Under the pieces are notes generated by a model. It searched no databases, had not been told where the DNA came from, and saw only the letters and a list, made by a program, of their open reading frames with translations. From contig NC_079324.1 in the NCBI RefSeq assembly GCF_029931775.1, forward strand, positions 63,557,268 to 63,621,267: 64,000 bases of DNA, in the 5' to 3' direction. Position numbers and translations under genes: made by a program. Below, piece by piece: positions 33,650 through 45,545 of this stretch (position 1 is its first letter; every line of letters starts with the position of its first letter). Source of the DNA: Euleptes europaea. Taxonomy: Eukaryota > Chordata > Lepidosauria > Squamata > Sphaerodactylidae.

Positions 33650-34415
33650 TTTATATATATAAAGTTTTATTAATTTTCATAACAAAAAACAAACAAAAAA
33701 TTATAAATCACAAACAAATAACTAAAAGGCAATACAAAAAATACAAAAAGAGCACTTGTACTACATTTTTTTTCATCTTCTGTTATAGTATTATAGAATA
33801 AACAGTGCCCAAATACCCACCACCCACCTTAAATTAGTGTCCCACCACCGCTAGACCTCCGGAGAAGTATTCTGACAGTATTTAAAATTACCTTAAACTA
33901 TCGTTATATAAACTACATTACCATTTATCTATAATCCATTAACCATACTTGTAAAATTCATTTTGGCCAGTTCGTCCCAAAATGCGACGGCCTTTGACCA
34001 AGTCTTTTTGAACTCTTCCATATCTTTACCATGTAAAGACTCTGTCAAGAGTGGCAAATCCAATGCAAAACCTGCCATGAATAAATGGCCTGTGGCCATT
34101 TATTCATGGAAGGTTTTGCATTGGAGTTGCCACTCTTTAGATGCACTTTCCCCCCATCCCTATTCTCAAAACTCAACAATAAGCCGCCATGCAGAGTTTT
34201 GAGAATTCAGATGGGGGAAATGGGCATCTATAGAGTGACAAATCCAATGCAAAACCTCCCATGAATAAATGTTGGCCCTCCGCATACACAACCACAGTTT
34301 CTCTCTCCAGTCCTTAATTGAAAGTTTATTTGCTTGTTTCCAATTTTTTTCTTTGCTCTTGTAATTCTTGCGGCTGCAAAACTATCTTGGTCTGTACCTC
34401 CATCTGTCACGTCCC
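33650..34415 (-). repeat. L1 LINE 3' end, interrupted by a MITE
   Basis: The minus strand carries L1 ORF2 C-terminal-like pieces (FAAARITRAKKKIGNKQINF near 34330-34380; MEEFKKTWSKAVAFWDELAK near 33965-34025) and an AT-rich 3' UTR ending near 33650. The MITE block at about 34050-34272 separates the two coding pieces. Confidence 0.65.
34096..34272. mobile_element. Palindromic MITE, copy 3, with a half copy at 34053-34092
   Basis: Left arm ggccatttattcatggaagg, centre ending attctcaaaactc, and a right arm with gttttgagaattcagatggg and cccatgaataaatg. An adjoining inverted half copy (aatccaatgcaaaacctgcc) lies immediately to the left. Confidence 0.7.
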
Positions 34416-34496
34416 CCTTTGGATCCGGTCAGCTTGGTGACAAACCCTTGAAGGTCTGCAATACAATGAAACTCGCCACCTGAGACCCCCACACCT

Positions 34497-35060
34497 CCAT
34501 GCAGCGCCCCTTCCCCCCCCGGGAGAAAGGGGGTGGGGGTCTCCCCGCCGAGCCCGGGGGGGCCGCCGCCGGGCCCTGCTCTGCTGGCACACACCTGCCC
34601 GGGAGCCGCGCACCTGGCGCGCCGCAGGGGCGAAGCGGAGGCCGGCCGGCCGGGCGGGGGAGGCCGCGCCCGAGGCGCCGTCCCGCGGTGCCGGCCGCCC
34701 CCGCTCCTCCCCGGCCAGCGGCGGCTGGGCCGGGCGGGGGAGCCGCCGGCGCCTCTGGGGCCCGCCTCTGGGGCCCGCGCGCCTCGGCCCGGCTCCTGGC
34801 GGCGGGAAAGGGCCCGCCAAGGCCTGGCGGGCCCGGAGGCGCCATGAGGGGAGGAGGCCGCAGGGCCCGCGCGCGGGGAGGGGGGGTGGATTAAAAAGGG
34901 GGGGCGGGCTCCTCCCGCCAGTTTTGGGGAGGGGGCGGCGCCCCCCCCTCAGGGGCGAAGCGAGGGGGCTGAGGGGGCGAAGGGAGGAGCCCCCCCTTGG
35001 GCGCCTCAGGACGGCCTCACCGGCACCCCCTCCTGCCCCCCCCAGTGGGGACCTAGAGCC
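34497..35060. promoter_or_regulatory. Strong CpG island
   Basis: Extremely GC- and CpG-rich (for example ggccggccggccgggcgggg near 34640). It is the more CpG-dense of the two islands upstream of FOXN4. A minus-strand donor-like GGGCAG/GTGTGT lies at 34595/34594. It could be an alternative FOXN4 promoter or serve a divergent non-coding transcript. Long open frames here are a by-product of base composition. Confidence 0.6.
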
Positions 35061-35424
35061 TCTTACAGCTTTTTCTCCACACAACAACCCTGTGAGGTAG
35101 CTCGCGTGGGTGTTCCATGCCACCAAGTCGCTTGGGACTCGCAGCGACCCTTTGAATCAGGGTCCTCCGAAATGTCCTCTCAGCCTTGCAAATTGAGGGC
35201 CGGGGCTTCCTTCATAGAGTCCATCCATCTCTCGTTGGGCCTTCCTCTTTTCCTGCCGCCCTGCGCTTTTCCTAGCAGGATTGTCGTTTCCAGTGAGGTC
35301 GCTTAGGCAGAGAGTCTGTGACGGGCCCAAGGCCGTACCCTCACCCACCCAGAGTGGGGATTTGAACCCGAGTCTCCCCGGTCCCAGTTCAGCACGTTAA
35401 CCAGTGCACCACACTGCCCTTTTG
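35045..35424 (-). repeat. MIR/CORE-like SINE (type C) split by BovB
   Basis: Halves 35045-35100 (caacaaccctgtgaggtag) and 35297-35424 (gggatttgaacccgagtctc) flank a BovB end. Imperfect flanking repeats are gaggtagct and gaggtcgct. Confidence 0.65.
35102..35295 (-). repeat. BovB LINE 3' end, nested
   Basis: Plus strand shows ccaccaagtcgcttgggact (tail) and catccatctctcgttgggcc, colinear with the BovB copy at 20592. Confidence 0.8.
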
Positions 35425-35510
35425 CCCCCTTTTCTCTAGGGTTGCCCACAGTCCTGGTCAAAAATGGCCTGCCCTTTGAATGGACAGGAAATCTATTTAT
35501 TCATTATTAT

Positions 35511-35690
35511 TCAGCTAATCTGGTGAACCGGGTTTGTTTCCACACTCCTACACACGGGGCTAGTCACACTCTCTCAGCCCCACCTACCTCACAGGGTGTC
35601 TGTCGTAGGGAGGGGAAGGTGATTGCAAGCTGGTTTGAGTCTCCCTTAAGTGGTAGAGAAAGTCGGCATATAAAAACCAACTCTTCTTCT
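35511..35690 (+). repeat. Type B SINE, 5'-truncated
   Basis: Starts within the second B-box unit (ctggtgaaccgggtttgttt) and runs to tcggcatataaaaaccaact. Confidence 0.8.
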
Positions 35691-35987
35691 TATGATTTCA
35701 CATTTATAGCCCACCCTCCTTCCCTGCAAACCTGGCTCAGAGCGGGTCAAATGGGCAACTGAAATGGGCAGGTGAAGCTTTTCTGGGCACAGTCGCACCA
35801 CCTGGTCAGTCAGTCACAGCGCAGGAAGCCTCCCTAGTAAGGACGGAACTTGTTGCTCCAGGTCAGTTGGCATCTGTAGAGGGATGCTCTAGAGGAGGAC
35901 TGCCTCCCTGGTGGGTGTCCCTTCCTTGTGGGATGAGGCTGAGGGGGCCGGATCCAGCCAAAACGAATAGGGGGAAAGGATGATGAT

Positions 35988-36275
35988 AAAGAAGAGTTGG
36001 TTTTTATAGGCCGACTTTCTCTGCCACTTAAGGAAGAATCAGACTGGCTTACAATCGCCTTCCCTTCCCCTCCCCACATCAGACACCCCGTGAAGCAGGT
36101 GGGGCGGAGAGAGCTCTAAGAGAGCTGTGACTAGCCCAAGGTCACCCAGCTGGCTTCATGTGTAGAATCGGGGAAACTAATCCAGTTCACCAGATTAGCA
36201 TCCGCTGCTCATGTAGAGGAGTGGGGAATCAAACCTTGTTCTCCAGATCAGAGTCCCCCACTACACCACACTGGA
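35988..36275 (-). repeat. tRNA-derived SINE (type B)
   Basis: Plus strand runs from agaagagttggtttttatag to ccccactacaccacactgg. Confidence 0.85.
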
Positions 36276-38284
36276 TGCGTCCCAAAAGCCTTCAGACGTA
36301 TTCCATTCAATCCTTCCCCCAATTAGCTTTGCCCCAATGTTGTTGTTGTTCTTGGGTATGTACCTATGTGCAAATGCCCTTTCCCAGCCTTCAGAGGGAA
36401 GGTGATGAAGGGCTAAAAAGGGTGGGAAAAGCATGGAATAATCCATGCATGTAATACCCAAGGACAGCAGTATAAATGACTGGCTAGGATTAAATGTCTC
36501 TAGCAAATTTTGGACTCAGTAACAATAAGCTGCCTTGAGCCCTTCTCTTAAAGTGGAAAGGTGGCATATTCATGGCCTGAATAATAATAATAATACCCTT
36601 TTTCTTCACATGGGCGGCAATGCCCCCCACACTACAAAAAGCACCATGTCCCTATCTAGTTTTCCCCAGAATTGTGAATATCTGTACACTTTTTAACGTT
36701 AAAATTTCACTCTTACAGAACATTTACTCTTAAGAATGCAATGATTTTTATTTTTTTAAAAACACCTTTTAAATAGAGATCATTTCAAAACGCAAGTCCT
36801 TCAGGTCTTACTGAACCGTATAGCAATTTATAACATGACCAAAATGAGCAGTGACAGTGTAGGAACTTTTATGTATTTTAGTCAGGATTTGATTTCCTGC
36901 ATTTTTGTGCCTAAATCTGACTTAATTTACCTGGTGCTTCCCTGCTTTAGAGGGATCCGTTCTCTGCTCATCTGAGTAGACCCAACTGGACCTTTGAACC
37001 GCCTAGCCTGGTCTGTTGTAGCTGATTTTTGTGAATGATGGTGCAGTAGAGGAAAATGATTACTCATCAGGCCTGGCAGAAAAGGCCCTCTCTCTTCAAC
37101 AGAGGCTTAAAAGGGCAGCTGATAATTTTCATAGAGGTAAATACCATCACCTGGTAAAGAACATCCCATTCAGTGGCTATTAAAGAGATAGGCAGTTGGC
37201 AACCCTACTAGTATACATTTATTTACAGAGTAAAGTGAAAGGAAGGGAAGGGCAGGGTCAGTTCCTGATTTTCCAAATGCTTCTCCGCTGCATAGTTACA
37301 CATGCACAGTTTGTGTTACTGGTTTAGATCAGGGCAGTGTGATGTAGAGGCAGAGAAAAAGAGGCCACGCAAGGCTGTTGTAGCGGATTAAGTGCCGGGT
37401 GGCCTCATAATGGGGTGGGTGTTTGAATACACCTCACAGAATTGTGATAACAATTTTAAGCCACACTTAGATGGCAGCAAATCCTGCAGAATTCAGGAGG
37501 ACTTATTTCAAAGTAAACATGGCTAGAATTGGACTGTGCATCACCCAAAGTGCCACAAACACTAAAAATAATAATAGGACAGAAAATGTCAAGTACTATT
37601 CAAATATTCTTAACATAATACTCATGTGCAATTTCTAAACAAGCAGTATGGCCATTTGACTTATCAGATCGTAACTGTATCTCTTGTAGATTTGTATCTA
37701 AACCCAAAGAGACATATAAACTAAATGAAACACACTACATTTTACAAAACCAGCCTTTTCCCCTAGTGAGCAAAAGATGCTTGTAATATGCCCTAAAATA
37801 TTGTCATAAATCTTACAAATTATGCTTAAAAACCATTTAGTGTGAAATTGCCAGTTAATCCCATAGGGATAAGACTTTTAGCAGAGCAGAAGTCTAGCCA
37901 CCGGAGAGCACGCAGATGGCATATCGGAGTTTTACAATAGGCACAACCACTGATTATATGCAGGGTTATAACGGACAACAGGGCCTTCCTCAGAATTACA
38001 CAAAATAAAGTGCTGGTCTCAGTGCCACACCGTTTCATTATAAGGCCGTCTTTACCTTCTGAAAATGTTGAAATCTGTACACATTATTTAAATGTAGTAT
38101 AAATATAGAATAAGCTATATTTTAGAGTGTTGTGCAGAATGAAGTAGACATCTCTTTGTTTTCTCACTTTACATCCGTCCATTCATTTATAATCTGGTGG
38201 GTTTTTTTACAAAAAGATTCTCAAAGCAAAGTGCAGTAAAATCATAAAAATACTATAACAATTAAACCACATAATTTATCCTTT
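36276..38284. other. Intergenic, mostly unrecognised
   Basis: Contains an (AAT)n run near 36585 and a possible repeat end at 37080-37205 (gttggcaaccctac). No exon was seen. Confidence 0.4.
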
Positions 38285-38285
38285 G

Positions 38286-38450
38286 GGAGGGCATCAAGTC
38301 GCCACCAACTTATGGTTCAAGGCAAGAGACGTTTAGGGGTGCTGCATAGTAACCCTGGGCTTCCTCTGTTGTCTCCCATCCAAGTACTAACCAAGGCCAG
38401 CCCTTCTTAGCAGCCAAAACCTGATGAGATCGGGCTAGCCTGGGCTACTC
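38286..38450 (-). repeat. 5S rRNA-derived SINE
   Basis: Plus strand shows tctcccatccaagtactaac (inverse of the 5S gttagtacttggatgggaga) and aaacctgatgagatcgggct. The tail gcatcaagtcgccaccaact lies at the left. Confidence 0.85.
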
Positions 38451-39837
38451 AATAAATTGTTACAGCTGCCACCTGCTTATCCAGCAATAGGCCTGGGTCC
38501 AAGAGCATCCCCAGGCTATGGGGTTGATATAGGTTAATGATGAGTCTTGCGTTTTAACACTTCAAATAAAATCCAAAGAGCTAATTCTGTCGTATGCTAG
38601 GGTGGGTTTTATAGCCCATCTCCTCATGGCATATTGTCAGTTGCTTTTGAATACTCGCCCCCTTCCCATTTCAAAAATAGCTTCCATGGGAGGTGGCTGT
38701 TCCAGTAACAAATCCAAGACTACCACGGTCACACGGTGGGCCAGAAATGGGCAAGGCTTTGTATGAAACACCCCTGCTTATTTTGCACCCTTGCTCAGGT
38801 GGCACCAAAGTCAGGAGCAGCCCCTATTGTCCCATTCTTGTTATACCACTGATACTTTTCTCCAAATATCAGATTTGGAATGGCTGTCGGAAGTCATCAG
38901 AAAGGTAATTCATGTTACAGATGGGCGTGCACATACCTGTCTTTCTCTGTGTGTTTTCAAGGAAGGACCATTTTGTTTAAATAGTAAACTTATTCTGGGT
39001 ACAGGTTGCTGTGTTTCTGTTTGGAGTATTGCTAGGACATAAGTTGGTGTTTAAAGTTAAGCTGTTTTCTCATGTTTTGCTCTGAGCTGTGCTTTTCCAT
39101 GTATTTGCTGTTTTCAGATTCTGTGCTGTCTGGATGACCCTAATACATTCTTCTCCTTGACAGGCATAACTCAAATTGGCACAATTGAGAAATGGCTATT
39201 AGCTTTACTCAGGGTTGCTTTAAGTTGACGGATTCACTGTTGGCATCAACATATATGTCCAAGACTTTGCTACCAATTCCACATTGTTTTTGTTTGATTT
39301 TGACATGACTCGGAAATCCAATTAAACAATTTTTTCCCAACTTCCTTGTCCAAAATCCGTCATTTCAGTAATTGGTAGAAACAAGTGGTTGCGCGGGCTT
39401 CTTTTTCCAGCAGAGGTATGCCCCATGATTTAAAACTAACATTTTCAAAAGCACTTCATGGTTTTGGGGAACAGTCAATTAACCTTCTGTTTTCTCTGGG
39501 GAACCCCGCAAAGAACTGTCAACAGTTCAGTTTGGTAAGATTTGTCCAGTGACCTACAGGGCCGCAGAGTTCACAAATGCATGTTAACTGTGTCATCACA
39601 GATTTATTTCCTGGGTTACTATATCACAAGAGAATGAACCAACTGCTTGTCAGCTTCTTCTTCAGTACACGGGTGACCAGCTAAATCGATTAAGATGTGA
39701 GCCCAGCTGGTATTATAATATTCAAAATAAGACCCACAAGAAAAACGTGTCTGTTTTTATATTTCCCCACATCACTTTTTTTTTGTAAGATGTGGGTAAG
39801 AGAGAAGTTATAAGATACTTGTTGAATTTTTAAAATA
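38451..39837. other. Intergenic, nothing recognised
   Basis: AT-rich unique-looking sequence with no recognised repeat or exon. Confidence 0.4.
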
Positions 39838-39931
39838 TCGTCCAGACAAGTAGCCATGTTATAACAAAAACAACAGGCTCCTTAAAGACAAGTTAATTGA
39901 GGGTACAGCTTTTACAGACAAGCACCTGCTT

Positions 39932-40690
39932 TGTCGAAGGCTTTCACGGTCAGAGTTCATTGGTTCTTGTAGGTTATCTGGGCTGTGTAACCGTGGTCTT
40001 GGTATTTTCTTTCCTGACGTTTCGCCAGCAGCTGTGGCAGGCATCTTCAGAGGAGTAACACTGAAGGACAGTGTCTCTCAGTGTCAAGTGTGTAGGAAGA
40101 TTAATATATAGTCAGAAAGGGGTTGGGTTGAGCTGAATCATTGTCCTGCAAAAAGTATCAAAGGTAATGTGCTAATAATTGTCCTGTAAGTATCAAGATA
40201 ATGTGCTAATGAGGGTGTGGTATTGGTTTTTGTAGGTTATCCAGACTGTGTAACCGTGGTCTTGGTACCAAGACCGGATAACCTACAAGAACCAATGAAC
40301 TCTGACCATGAAAGCCTTCGACAGGGTGTGGTATGTTAATATGGAACCGTATCCTGAAGTGATCTGTTAATAGATGAAATCCAAAGCTAATCTGCATGGC
40401 TATTGTTGACTGTGGTCTCTGTTAGTCTGGAGGTTTTCAGGACAGGAAGCCAAGCCTTATTCATTCTTAAACTCTCTTCTTTTCTGTTAAAGTTGTGCTG
40501 ATGTTTATGAATTTCAATGGCTTCTCTGTGCAATCTGACAAAATAGTTGGTAGAATTGTCCAGTCTTTCAGTGTCTTGGAATAAGACCCTGTGTCCTGTT
40601 TGTGTCAGTCCATGTTCAGCCACTGCTGATTTCTCAGGAAAGAAAATACCAAGACCACGGTTACACAGCCCGGATAACCTACAAGAACCA
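39932..40690 (-). mobile_element. Penelope-like element (PLE) remnant with target duplication
   Basis: Bounded by a perfect 12-bp duplication aagcacctgctt (39920-39931 and 40691-40702). The minus strand at 40387-40623 encodes AEHGLTQTGHRVLFQDTERL and LHREAIEIHKHQHNFNRKEE, the region near the C-terminus of Penelope-like proteins that follows the GIY-YIG endonuclease. Both ends carry the same motif (aataccaagaccacggttac with aacctacaagaaccaa) in inverted orientation. The reverse-transcriptase domain is missing. A 99-bp insertion of the same family lies inside. Confidence 0.75.
40224..40322. mobile_element. 99-bp hairpin PLE-derived insertion
   Basis: Bounded by a perfect 12-bp duplication agggtgtggtat (40212-40223 and 40323-40334). 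It consists only of the PLE terminal motif in both directions (gtaggttatccagactgtgt, then ggataacctacaagaaccaa) and ends in gaaagccttcgac. Its terminal unit runs opposite to that of the host PLE. Confidence 0.75.
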
Positions 40691-40740
40691 AAGCACCTGC
40701 TTGATCAGATAACTAGGGTATAAACCTGAATCACTAAAAT

Positions 40741-42239
40741 AAATATATGTCAACTGCGAGTTCCCAAAAGCCCTGAATGAGGAAATGCATACCAGAGTAT
40801 TAAAGGAAAGGAAATGAATATTGAAAGGCAGTTGGCTGTTGCTCCGTATTGTTTGACTTCGTAGTACGTAAACTGTAATGTAGAAGCAGTGAACGGTGTG
40901 CCCAGTGAAACTGATAATGAAGGCAGGTTTCTCTTTTATTCAGCACCAGAATATTTTGGCTGGCCAATGGTGGAAACAAGATGCTGGACGAGACGTGCCC
41001 TTGGTCTGATCCCACCAGGATTTCCATGTGTTCTTGGGGGGGAAAGAATTTGTAGGGCAGCGAAAACTGGAAATGTTCGTTCCGCTTATCAGCAGTTGTG
41101 CTGGTATTAAAAAAGCACTGTTGCATGTTTGTGTAGTTAATTTCTGGTCAGCTATTTTTCCACAAAAGGAAAGAACAAACTCTTCTTTAAAATGTACTTA
41201 AAATATTTGTACCCCATTTTATCTCTTCAGACTGAAGGCAGCTAACACAGCAACAAGTTGCAAAAAAACATATTGTCACAAAAAAGATAAAAACAGCACT
41301 GCCAGAGCCCCCAAGCCCATTTTACCTTCCCTTTGCAATAACACCATTTTATGTGCCTTTCTGAATGCAGGAACTGAAGATGCTGTCCACATCCTTCCTG
41401 GGAAGCAGTTTCAAAACCTGTGACCTGACTGTTGCCAATGGCTAGTCCTGAGAGGGGGGCACCACCAGGAGGCCGCCACCTGAAGAGCACGGCTGACAGA
41501 TGGGTTATACCAGGAGATTCAGTTTGAAAAGTCCAAAGCCCCAGGCAGTAGTGGGCTGGTAAGGTAATAAGGAGCACTTTGAATTAGGCCTGGGGTTGTG
41601 GGAGTAGAGGGAGAGCCTTGGTGGCCCTTATGAGGGCAGAAAGGCAAGATATGAATTTTGTAAATAAATAACTAAATAAATAATAGCAACTGTGGGAGAC
41701 ATTCCCGATCTGGGGGGAACATACTGGTACCTATATGGATTTGTGTTAAAAGGAAACATGTGTTTGGTTAAACTCTTTACAAATACCCACCCTGGGTTCC
41801 CAAGGATGATACACTGATGGCTCTTGATGGAAGCAGATTGTGTGGTCTCTAGGAAAACTGTTCAGGAACTGTCTTCTGAATTTTGTAAGGCAGGAGGAGA
41901 GCCCAGGATAGAATACTATAGGCAGCAGCATCTCTCAGGACCACCATTAGATACAGAGGCTATTAGTGGATGAAGCAAGAATTTCTCCTGGCAGAGAACC
42001 TATTGAGAAGGCATGTGGTTGCACCATGTGGCTTTCTGCCAAGAAGTTAAGAATTCTATCCAGAGTTTTCAAAAGTGTGGCTAGCAGAGAGTGGCTGTCA
42101 TTCTGAGGAAACAATGGGTTGCCTCTCCCAGTTATTTCAGGATTGATTACTAATTTAAAATGACAGCTCTTGTCTAGCGTCTTGAAGTTTGGAGTGCCCA
42201 CACCGCCATACAAACACACCGCATTAAATCAAGAACCAG
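40741..42239. other. Intergenic, sparse old repeats
   Basis: A LINE/SINE-type tail near 41635-41685 (gaaaggcaagatatgaattt, then taaataaataa). Otherwise unrecognised. Confidence 0.4.
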
Positions 42240-45186
42240 CCCCCTCAGGTGGCCGAGTCCAAGGTCCTCTGCTCTCCTCTTTAAAAAGAAAAATGTCTAA
42301 GCAAATAATAAGCACCATCCAATGGAATTTCTCTATCCAGTGAGGTTCTTGCTCAGAACAAGTTGCCAGATCACCGTATACACTTAATTAATCCTTAAAA
42401 GAAGGCTGAACAGTAAAAAGAATATTTTGTTTCAGCTGCAAGTGCCATTATTTTATAAAAACATGTTAGTATCAGGGTCTTTAATTATTCTCTCTGTCAA
42501 AAAAACAACTCAGGGTCAAATCTTCATAACAGAATTATTCCTGATTTGGAAAATTTATTGATGTTTTCTCTGTTTCCACCAAAACTATTCTCGACAGAGT
42601 TAGATAGGCCCATTTCCCTCCGTCCTTAGGCATTATCTCAAATAGTTTTTTCATCTCATTTCTCTCTAAGTTGGATATTTTTCCATTAGCAAAGAGAATA
42701 ATTTGGTGAATGGCCACATCACAAAATGCAGTTAAAAGCAAACCGCATGGGGATTTATTCTCATGTTTTTGTATTCGGTTTACTTCCTACTTCCTTATTT
42801 AATAACAAGATTCCTAAAGACTCCCTTAAGCTTGAATGACCCATGTTTTGTTGCCAGGTCTATCCCACTGACCCCGGCCGAGACCCCTGCCCCAGTTCAC
42901 CTATCAGACAAAAATGAATCTATTCCAGGAGCTATCAAGCTCCATTATCTCTAACTGAGCCTGGCAGGTGGAGACAGGCCTCATTATTTTTAATTGGGTC
43001 CTATAGTTCTGCAGTTAAATAAAACACAATAGGCACAGTAATCTGGGAAGTTCTCCTCCAGAAGCCACAGTGAAGTGAATGGAAGCTGTGCTCTTGCACA
43101 GCTCCTGCTCATTTCAGCGGGGCTTGCAGACAAATATTTCCTACTGGATTGTGCTGAATGGAGTGCTAATGTTCATATGCTTTGGTGTTGTGTAATCAAG
43201 GGTAAAACCATAGTCATGAACTCCCATTCTCTCTTTCTCTCTGTTTTGAGTTCCAAGCTGTCAAATAATTTATTTTTGTTCATCAGATTTTTACTTCCTG
43301 ATGGAGATGGATGATGACATTTGAAGGAATGCAGGACTTTGTATCCTCCTCTTTATGTTCTTAGTTATGTCTCCAGTTTTATAAGCAGCTAAGATCTCTT
43401 GTATCGGTTTAAACATCCCCCCCCACTTGCCCCTTCTTCCTCTGTGTAATGGGATGCATGGAAGGTTGGACAGACAGGCAAAATAATTTTCTCGTGGAGA
43501 GAGGCAATGAGTGGACAGATTTTGCTTTGCTTGTTCTGATTCTAGAAACTGAAAAGTCTAGAAACTTAAAAAGATAGAGTTATTCACAAAAATTAGGGTT
43601 CACATATAGCAGCCCCACTGAGGCGTTAATCTCTGTTGTCATCTTTGTTCCTTCAAAGACAATGCAGGGAAAGAGAGCTGGAGATTATGTTCCATATAAT
43701 AGGCAACTAAAGAACGCATTCAAACAGTAGTTGATGCTGGGGTATAGCATTCTTTCGGAGGAACATGGCAGAGGCTGCAGAGGGGGGCCACGTTTAGGCT
43801 TTGGGCTGGAATAGATGCCTGTAAATAGACCCAGGACAGAGAAACTGTGCCGTGTTATGTTACATCTCTTTTTGCGCTTTCCCTCTCCAGCCCTTAAAGT
43901 AGGTGTTCACAGACCAGTTTGCAGCCCCATCAGCTTGAAGCATGCTTTAAATAGCTTAAACCTCATTCGATTATTGTGTGGATCTGTTTATGTGTTCATG
44001 CAGGGGCAAATTAAAGCCCTTAAATAACCAATAAGGAGTCTCATTATTAAAAATATATAGAGATTTCAAAAGCTGTTTAAGTGCCTCTCAATGTGGCAGT
44101 CTGGAAACGCTTTAGCATAAAGCACTCCATGAACATCATGTGAATTTCTAAAGTGTTCTTTAAGTGGAACATGAGGCACCACGCTGTGCCAAGGAGATAG
44201 GGGTCTGTGGTCCTGTTTTCCTTTAAGGATGCCCGTTTGCATATCTACAGCCAAGGAATTCTGGATTACGAGGGAACCAATCCTGTCTTTCCCTTGTAAT
44301 GCTATGGTCTCCAGAACCAGAAGTGAGTCTGCTTGGGTAGAAAGCGTCCTGGGGGCATTTGTAGGGACAGGTGGTGGGAATAGGTTACATTGTGCTGAAT
44401 TATTTTCAGGCACTTCAGTGTTAAGCTATCGCTATGGCATTGTAACCTAGGAAATATAATTTAACCTAACAAGATTTGGAGCTGACTCTCTTTGAAATAT
44501 AGTCTGTTTCCTATATCTTTAATAAATGTGGCTTCTTGTGATTCCGGATTGGTTCCAAGTTTGTTCAAGAAAACAGGATTAAAATGCAACAACCAAGCAT
44601 TTTTATCTGCCTGAACCCTTAAGAGTGAGATAAAACCTACTTATTGCTTGTAATATTTAGAATTAATGAATGCAGCTTTGAATAATTGATGGCCATTTTA
44701 GCACAAGCAAGAATTCAATTAAATTTGAACAAGAGACAGCCAGGCACATGGTAAAGAATTCCTCTTTCTGTTTTGTCCAGCTGCAAACAATATCATTCGG
44801 ATCCGGTCACTCAAGACAACTGGCAATGAAATGGGTGTGTGTGAGAGAGGAGCAAAGTGGGTATTATATTGCCTAAAAGTCATTCATCACATCAAAGCAA
44901 GGCAGGAATCTGAACTCATGGAACGGATAATAGCAGACGAGATCTCTCTTCATGGAGGTAGGATAGCATGAAGCGGATCCCAGTTTGTTAAATGTTGCTG
45001 GACTAATTAAACCATCCACCAGGAAAATATTGTAATACCTGAGTGGTACATGACAGTAAACTGGTATTGGGATCAGGCAATGAAGATGTGATGAAAACAC
45101 AAGAGTATGGTTGGGAGAACTTTAGTTAAACACACACCCCTTCGGGAACAACTGCTTGAAGAGTCCAATTGCAAAATTCAAACCTT
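42240..45186. other. Repeat-poor block, candidate regulatory DNA
   Basis: Nearly 3 kb without recognised transposons, in a window that otherwise has one every few hundred bases. Homeodomain-type TAAT sites cluster near 42940-43000 and 44660-44700. No exon was found. Confidence 0.35.
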
Positions 45187-45489
45187 AGAAGAAGAGTTGG
45201 TTTTTATATGCCGACTTTCTCTGCCACTTAAGGGAGACTCAAACTGGCTTACAATCACCTTTCCCTCCCCTCCCCACAACAGACACTCTGTGAGGTAGGT
45301 TAGGCTGAGTGAGCTGTGACTAGCCCAAGGTCACCCAGCTGGCTTCATGTGGTGGAGCGGGGAAACCAACCCGGCTCACCAGATTAGCCTCCACCGCTCA
45401 TGTGGAGGAGTGGAGAATCAAACCCGGTTCTCCAGATCAGAGTCTACCACTCCAAACCACTGCTCTTAACCACTACACCACGCTGGCTT
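45187..45489 (-). repeat. tRNA-derived SINE (type B)
   Basis: Full-length copy, plus strand tagaagaagagttggttttt to cttaaccactacaccacgct. It shows both B-box units inverted. Confidence 0.9.
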
Positions 45490-45545
45490 TTCATCAAAGT
45501 CTCACATGGAGAGAATCTTTCATCAAAGTCTCACAAGGAGACTCA
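45490..45545. repeat. 29-bp tandem duplication beside a SINE
   Basis: tttcatcaaagtctcaca occurs twice with a 29-base period, beginning at the head-side edge of the type B SINE. Confidence 0.65.

Larger units (their letters stand above)
39838..40740. repeat. Older repeat split by the Penelope-like insertion
   Basis: Halves 39838-39931 and 40691-40740 (tagccatgttataacaaaaa, then gatcagataactagggtata). They resemble the reptile repeat type ending in tagccgtgttggtctg, also seen at 55205-55330. Confidence 0.45.

Noticed and set aside
34407-35126. A 239-codon minus-strand frame in the CpG island
   Set aside because: Composition is Arg/Pro/Gly/Ala with no domain. GC-rich islands are poor in stop codons in all frames, and overlapping long frames occur on both strands.
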